From positions 124,001-188,000 of the forward strand of contig NZ_FQUT01000007.1 in the NCBI RefSeq assembly GCF_900129245.1: a stretch of DNA of 64,000 nt, read 5' to 3'. Source of the stretch: Chryseobacterium arachidis. Lineage in GTDB: Bacteria; Bacteroidota; Bacteroidia; Flavobacteriales; Weeksellaceae. Below are positions 61,460 to 64,000 of this stretch, piece by piece; the first letter of the stretch is position 1; each line of letters starts with the position of its first letter. The notes beneath the pieces are model-generated. The model was not told where the DNA came from and did no database searches. It worked only from the letters and a program-made list of their open reading frames with translations. Position numbers and translations under genes: made by a program.

Positions 61460-63532
61460 ATGTCATTACATTTTAATCCGAGAGATATTACCTGGCTGGC
61501 CTTCAACGAAAGGGTTTTACAGGAAGCAATGGACGAGAAGGTCCCTTTACATTTAAGAATCCGTTTTTTAGGAATTTTCTCCAACAATTTAGATGAATTT
61601 TTCCGGGTACGCGTTGCCGGATTAAAGCGTGCGATGGATTTTAAGGAAAAAGTAATCGCAGAATCATTCTATCAGCCGCCTTCAAAAATCCTTCAGAAGA
61701 TCAATGACATTGTAATGAGGCAGCAGCAAAATTTCGATAAAACCTGGAAAAAAATCCAAGTTGAAATGGCTGATCAGCATGTTTTCATTAAAACTCCCAA
61801 AAACCTGTCCGCAAATCAGAAAGAGTTTGTAAGAAAATATTTTGATGAAGTAGTAGAATCCAATGTGATCCCAATTCTGCTTCACGAAAACACGCCCATG
61901 CCTTATATGAGAGACAAAAGTCTTTATCTGGGTGTGGCAATGCGAAAAAAAGACTGGCAATATTCCAGCAATTATGCCATTATCGAGATTCCTTCCCGAT
62001 TTGTGGGACGATTTGTACTTCTTCCTTCAGAAGATGTTGAAGAAAAAAATGTAATGCTTTTGGAAGATGTGATTGCCTTCAATTTACCGCATATTTTCTC
62101 TTACTTCGGATACGATGAATTCTCTGCCAATGCTTTTAAAGTAACCAAAGATGCTGAACTTGATCTGGATAATGATATCCGCACCAACTTTGCAGAGAAA
62201 ATCGAAAAAGGCTTAAAAAACAGACGAAAAGGAAAGCCTACCCGTTTTGTTTTCGATAAAGATATGGACAAGGCACTTCTTGAAATGCTGATCCGAAAAT
62301 TAAACTTAACAAAGAAAGACAGCATCATTCCGGGAGGAAAGATTCATAATTTCAAACATTTCATGGATTTCCCTGATGTTTTTGAAAGATATGAGAGACC
62401 TGTCGAAAGAACTTCTTTCACGCATCCTGCTTTTGAACAGGGCGAAAGAGTAACGGATGTCATTTTAAAGCATGACGTTCTTCTGACTTTCCCTTATCAT
62501 AAATACAATCCGGTGATCGATCTTCTCCGCGAGGCAGCTATGGATCCGGATGTAAAATCAATTCAGATTACTGCCTACCGTTTGGCGAGCAGTTCAAAAA
62601 TTATTAATGCTTTAATTTATGCCGCAAGAAACGGTAAGGAAGTTACGGTAATGCTTGAGCTTCAGGCAAGATTCGACGAAGAATCCAATCTGGAATGGAA
62701 AGAAATGCTGGAGCCCGAAGGAATTACTGTCTTGATAGGGCTTCCTGAGAAAAAAGTGCATGCTAAATTGTGTGTCATTAAAAAAAGAGCACACAACAAA
62801 ACCATACAGTACGGTTTCATCAGCACAGGAAATTTTAATGAAAAAACAGCCAGAATTTATGGAGACCATTTGCTGATGACTTCCGATCGTGGGGTAATGG
62901 CAGATATTAATAAAGTTTTCAATGTCTTAAAGAAACCTAAAGAAGATTATTTACCGGTTTTAAAGACGTGTAAAAATCTATTGGTTTGCCCTCAGTTTAT
63001 GCGTGAAAAAATTGTTCACCATATCGACAAGGAAATTGAGGAGGCTAAAGCCGGAAGAAAAGCCGAAATGATTATTAAAGCCAACTCGGTAAGCGACCGT
63101 TCTTTAATTGAAAAATTATATGAAGCGGCAATGGCAGGAGTTCAAATCAGAATGATTGTGCGTGGAATTTACTGTGCTGTCAATCAGAAAGAATTTAAAG
63201 AAAAAATTAAGGCAATCAGTATTGTGGACGAATATCTGGAACACGCCCGCGTGATGTATTTCTATAATAAAGGCGCAGAAGATATGTATATTTCTTCCGC
63301 TGACTGGATGACAAGGAATTTGGATTACAGAATAGAAGCCGCAGCCAAAATAACCGATAAAAATTTAAAGAAAGAATTAAAAGATATTCTCGACATACAG
63401 TTGAAAGATAACGTAAAAGCTCGTATTTTAGACAAAAAATTGGGTAATGAGTATATTCATAACGACAAGGAAGAATGCCGTTCCCAAATTGAAACCTATC
63501 GATATTTAAAAGCTAAAACGAATAAAAAATGA
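61460..63532 (+). CDS. ppk1: Polyphosphate kinase 1
   Basis: 690 residues, normal for PPK1. Four-domain layout: N domain from HFNPRDITWLAFNERVLQEA with FLGIFSNNLDEFFRVRVAGLKRA; C1 with VIDLLREAAMDPDVKSIQITAYRLASSSKIINALIYAARNGKEVTVMLELQARFDEESNLEW (short pieces ITAYRLASSSKI, ELQARFDEESN); the phospho-acceptor His in KVHAKLCVIKK; and C2 with GGRKAEMIIKANSVSDRSLIEKLYEAAMAGVQIRMIVRGIC-like segment. It makes polyphosphate from ATP at the membrane. It overlaps the next gene as ATGA, so ppk1 and ppx are one operon. Confidence 0.97.
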   Translation: MSLHFNPRDITWLAFNERVLQEAMDEKVPLHLRIRFLGIFSNNLDEFFRVRVAGLKRAMDFKEKVIAESFYQPPSKILQKINDIVMRQQQNFDKTWKKIQVEMADQHVFIKTPKNLSANQKEFVRKYFDEVVESNVIPILLHENTPMPYMRDKSLYLGVAMRKKDWQYSSNYAIIEIPSRFVGRFVLLPSEDVEEKNVMLLEDVIAFNLPHIFSYFGYDEFSANAFKVTKDAELDLDNDIRTNFAEKIEKGLKNRRKGKPTRFVFDKDMDKALLEMLIRKLNLTKKDSIIPGGKIHNFKHFMDFPDVFERYERPVERTSFTHPAFEQGERVTDVILKHDVLLTFPYHKYNPVIDLLREAAMDPDVKSIQITAYRLASSSKIINALIYAARNGKEVTVMLELQARFDEESNLEWKEMLEPEGITVLIGLPEKKVHAKLCVIKKRAHNKTIQYGFISTGNFNEKTARIYGDHLLMTSDRGVMADINKVFNVLKKPKEDYLPVLKTCKNLLVCPQFMREKIVHHIDKEIEEAKAGRKAEMIIKANSVSDRSLIEKLYEAAMAGVQIRMIVRGIYCAVNQKEFKEKIKAISIVDEYLEHARVMYFYNKGAEDMYISSADWMTRNLDYRIEAAAKITDKNLKKELKDILDIQLKDNVKARILDKKLGNEYIHNDKEECRSQIETYRYLKAKTNKK

Positions 63533-64000
63533 AGATTGCAGCCATAGATATAGGAAGTAATGCAGCCAGACTGTTGATTAATGAAGTAAAAATCAATAAT
63601 AAGCAGCCTGAATTCATTAAACTAAATCTTTTGAGAATCCCGTTAAGATTAGGAATGGATGTTTTCACCCTCGGAAAAATCGGGGAAGAAAGAGAAAAGA
63701 TGGTGATTGATTCGATGAAAATTTTCAGCGACCTGATGAAGATCTACAATGTTGAACATTACAGAGCGTGTGCTACAAGCGCGATGCGTGACGCTGCAAA
63801 CGGACAAGAAATAATTGAAGAGGTTAAAAAAACATCGGGAATCAATATTGAAATTATCTCTGGTGACGAAGAAGCAACTCTGGTTTTTGAAAACCATGTA
63901 GCAGAAGGTCTTGACAAAGAATTTGCCTATTTATATATTGACGTGGGTGGTGGTTCTACTGAGCTCACTTTCTACGAAAACGGAAAAATGATCTATGAAA
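63529..64000 (+). CDS. ppx: Ppx/GppA-type exopolyphosphatase, N-terminal part
   Basis: Starts with the ATG at 63529 inside the ppk1 stop and is open to the window edge (157 codons). It has the ASKHA start AAIDIGSNAARLLI, then ACATSAMRDAANG and EIISGDEEATLVFENHV, and YIDVGGGSTEL, the second phosphate motif. These enzymes remove phosphate from polyphosphate or pppGpp. Coupling with ppk1 supports the polyphosphate role. Confidence 0.93.
   Translation, partial: MKIAAIDIGSNAARLLINEVKINNKQPEFIKLNLLRIPLRLGMDVFTLGKIGEEREKMVIDSMKIFSDLMKIYNVEHYRACATSAMRDAANGQEIIEEVKKTSGINIEIISGDEEATLVFENHVAEGLDKEFAYLYIDVGGGSTELTFYENGKMIYE

Overview
The window is AT-rich Bacteroidota DNA, most likely from a Chryseobacterium-type member of the Flavobacteriia. 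Grounds: a SusC/SusD pair, TAnnTTTG-type -7 promoter boxes, a RhaI-type rhamnose isomerase beside a fused aldolase/dehydrogenase, many secreted carbohydrate-active enzymes, and many short intergenic inverted repeats. No rRNA, tRNA or CRISPR array was seen.

Region 1 (1-34.8 kb) is a rhamnogalacturonan-I and L-rhamnose utilisation locus. It starts with two glycosidase-like genes (the first cut by the window edge), a GntR-type regulator and two small secreted proteins. On the minus strand follows a catabolic operon in which isomerase, kinase, aldolase/lactaldehyde dehydrogenase and lactate dehydrogenase would take L-rhamnose to DHAP and pyruvate. Next come SusD and SusC for outer-membrane import, the RhaT symporter, and the depolymerising enzymes: GH105, two CE12-type acetylesterases, PL11 lyase, a DUF4350-like protein, GH106-like rhamnosidase, GH2 and GH28. 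Four transcription units (rhaEW, susC, rhaT, GH28) share a 19-bp operator-like motif exactly 19 bp upstream of a -7 box, so this looks like one co-regulated regulon.

Region 2 (about 34.9-58.3 kb) is a Mu-type transposable element inserted between the GH28 promoter and dnaK. Its left side has an S24-type repressor, paired operators, a MuA-like transposase, a MuB-like ATPase and an early operon closed by a terminator. Its right side has a CHAP endolysin, a spanin-like lipoprotein and a full contractile tail: sheath, tube, chaperone pair with a probable programmed frameshift, tape measure, hub, spike, gp25-like, J-like and I-like baseplate proteins, and tail fibres. No portal, terminase, protease, scaffold or capsid gene is present. 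The element is about 23 kb, smaller than a Mu-like phage by roughly a head module. It is best read as a mobile, probably SOS-inducible tailocin (headless phage-tail particle) carrying its own transposition genes. Candidate inverted end sites occur at both edges.

Region 3 (58.8-64 kb) is core chromosome: dnaK, ppk1 and the start of a ppx/gppA-like gene.
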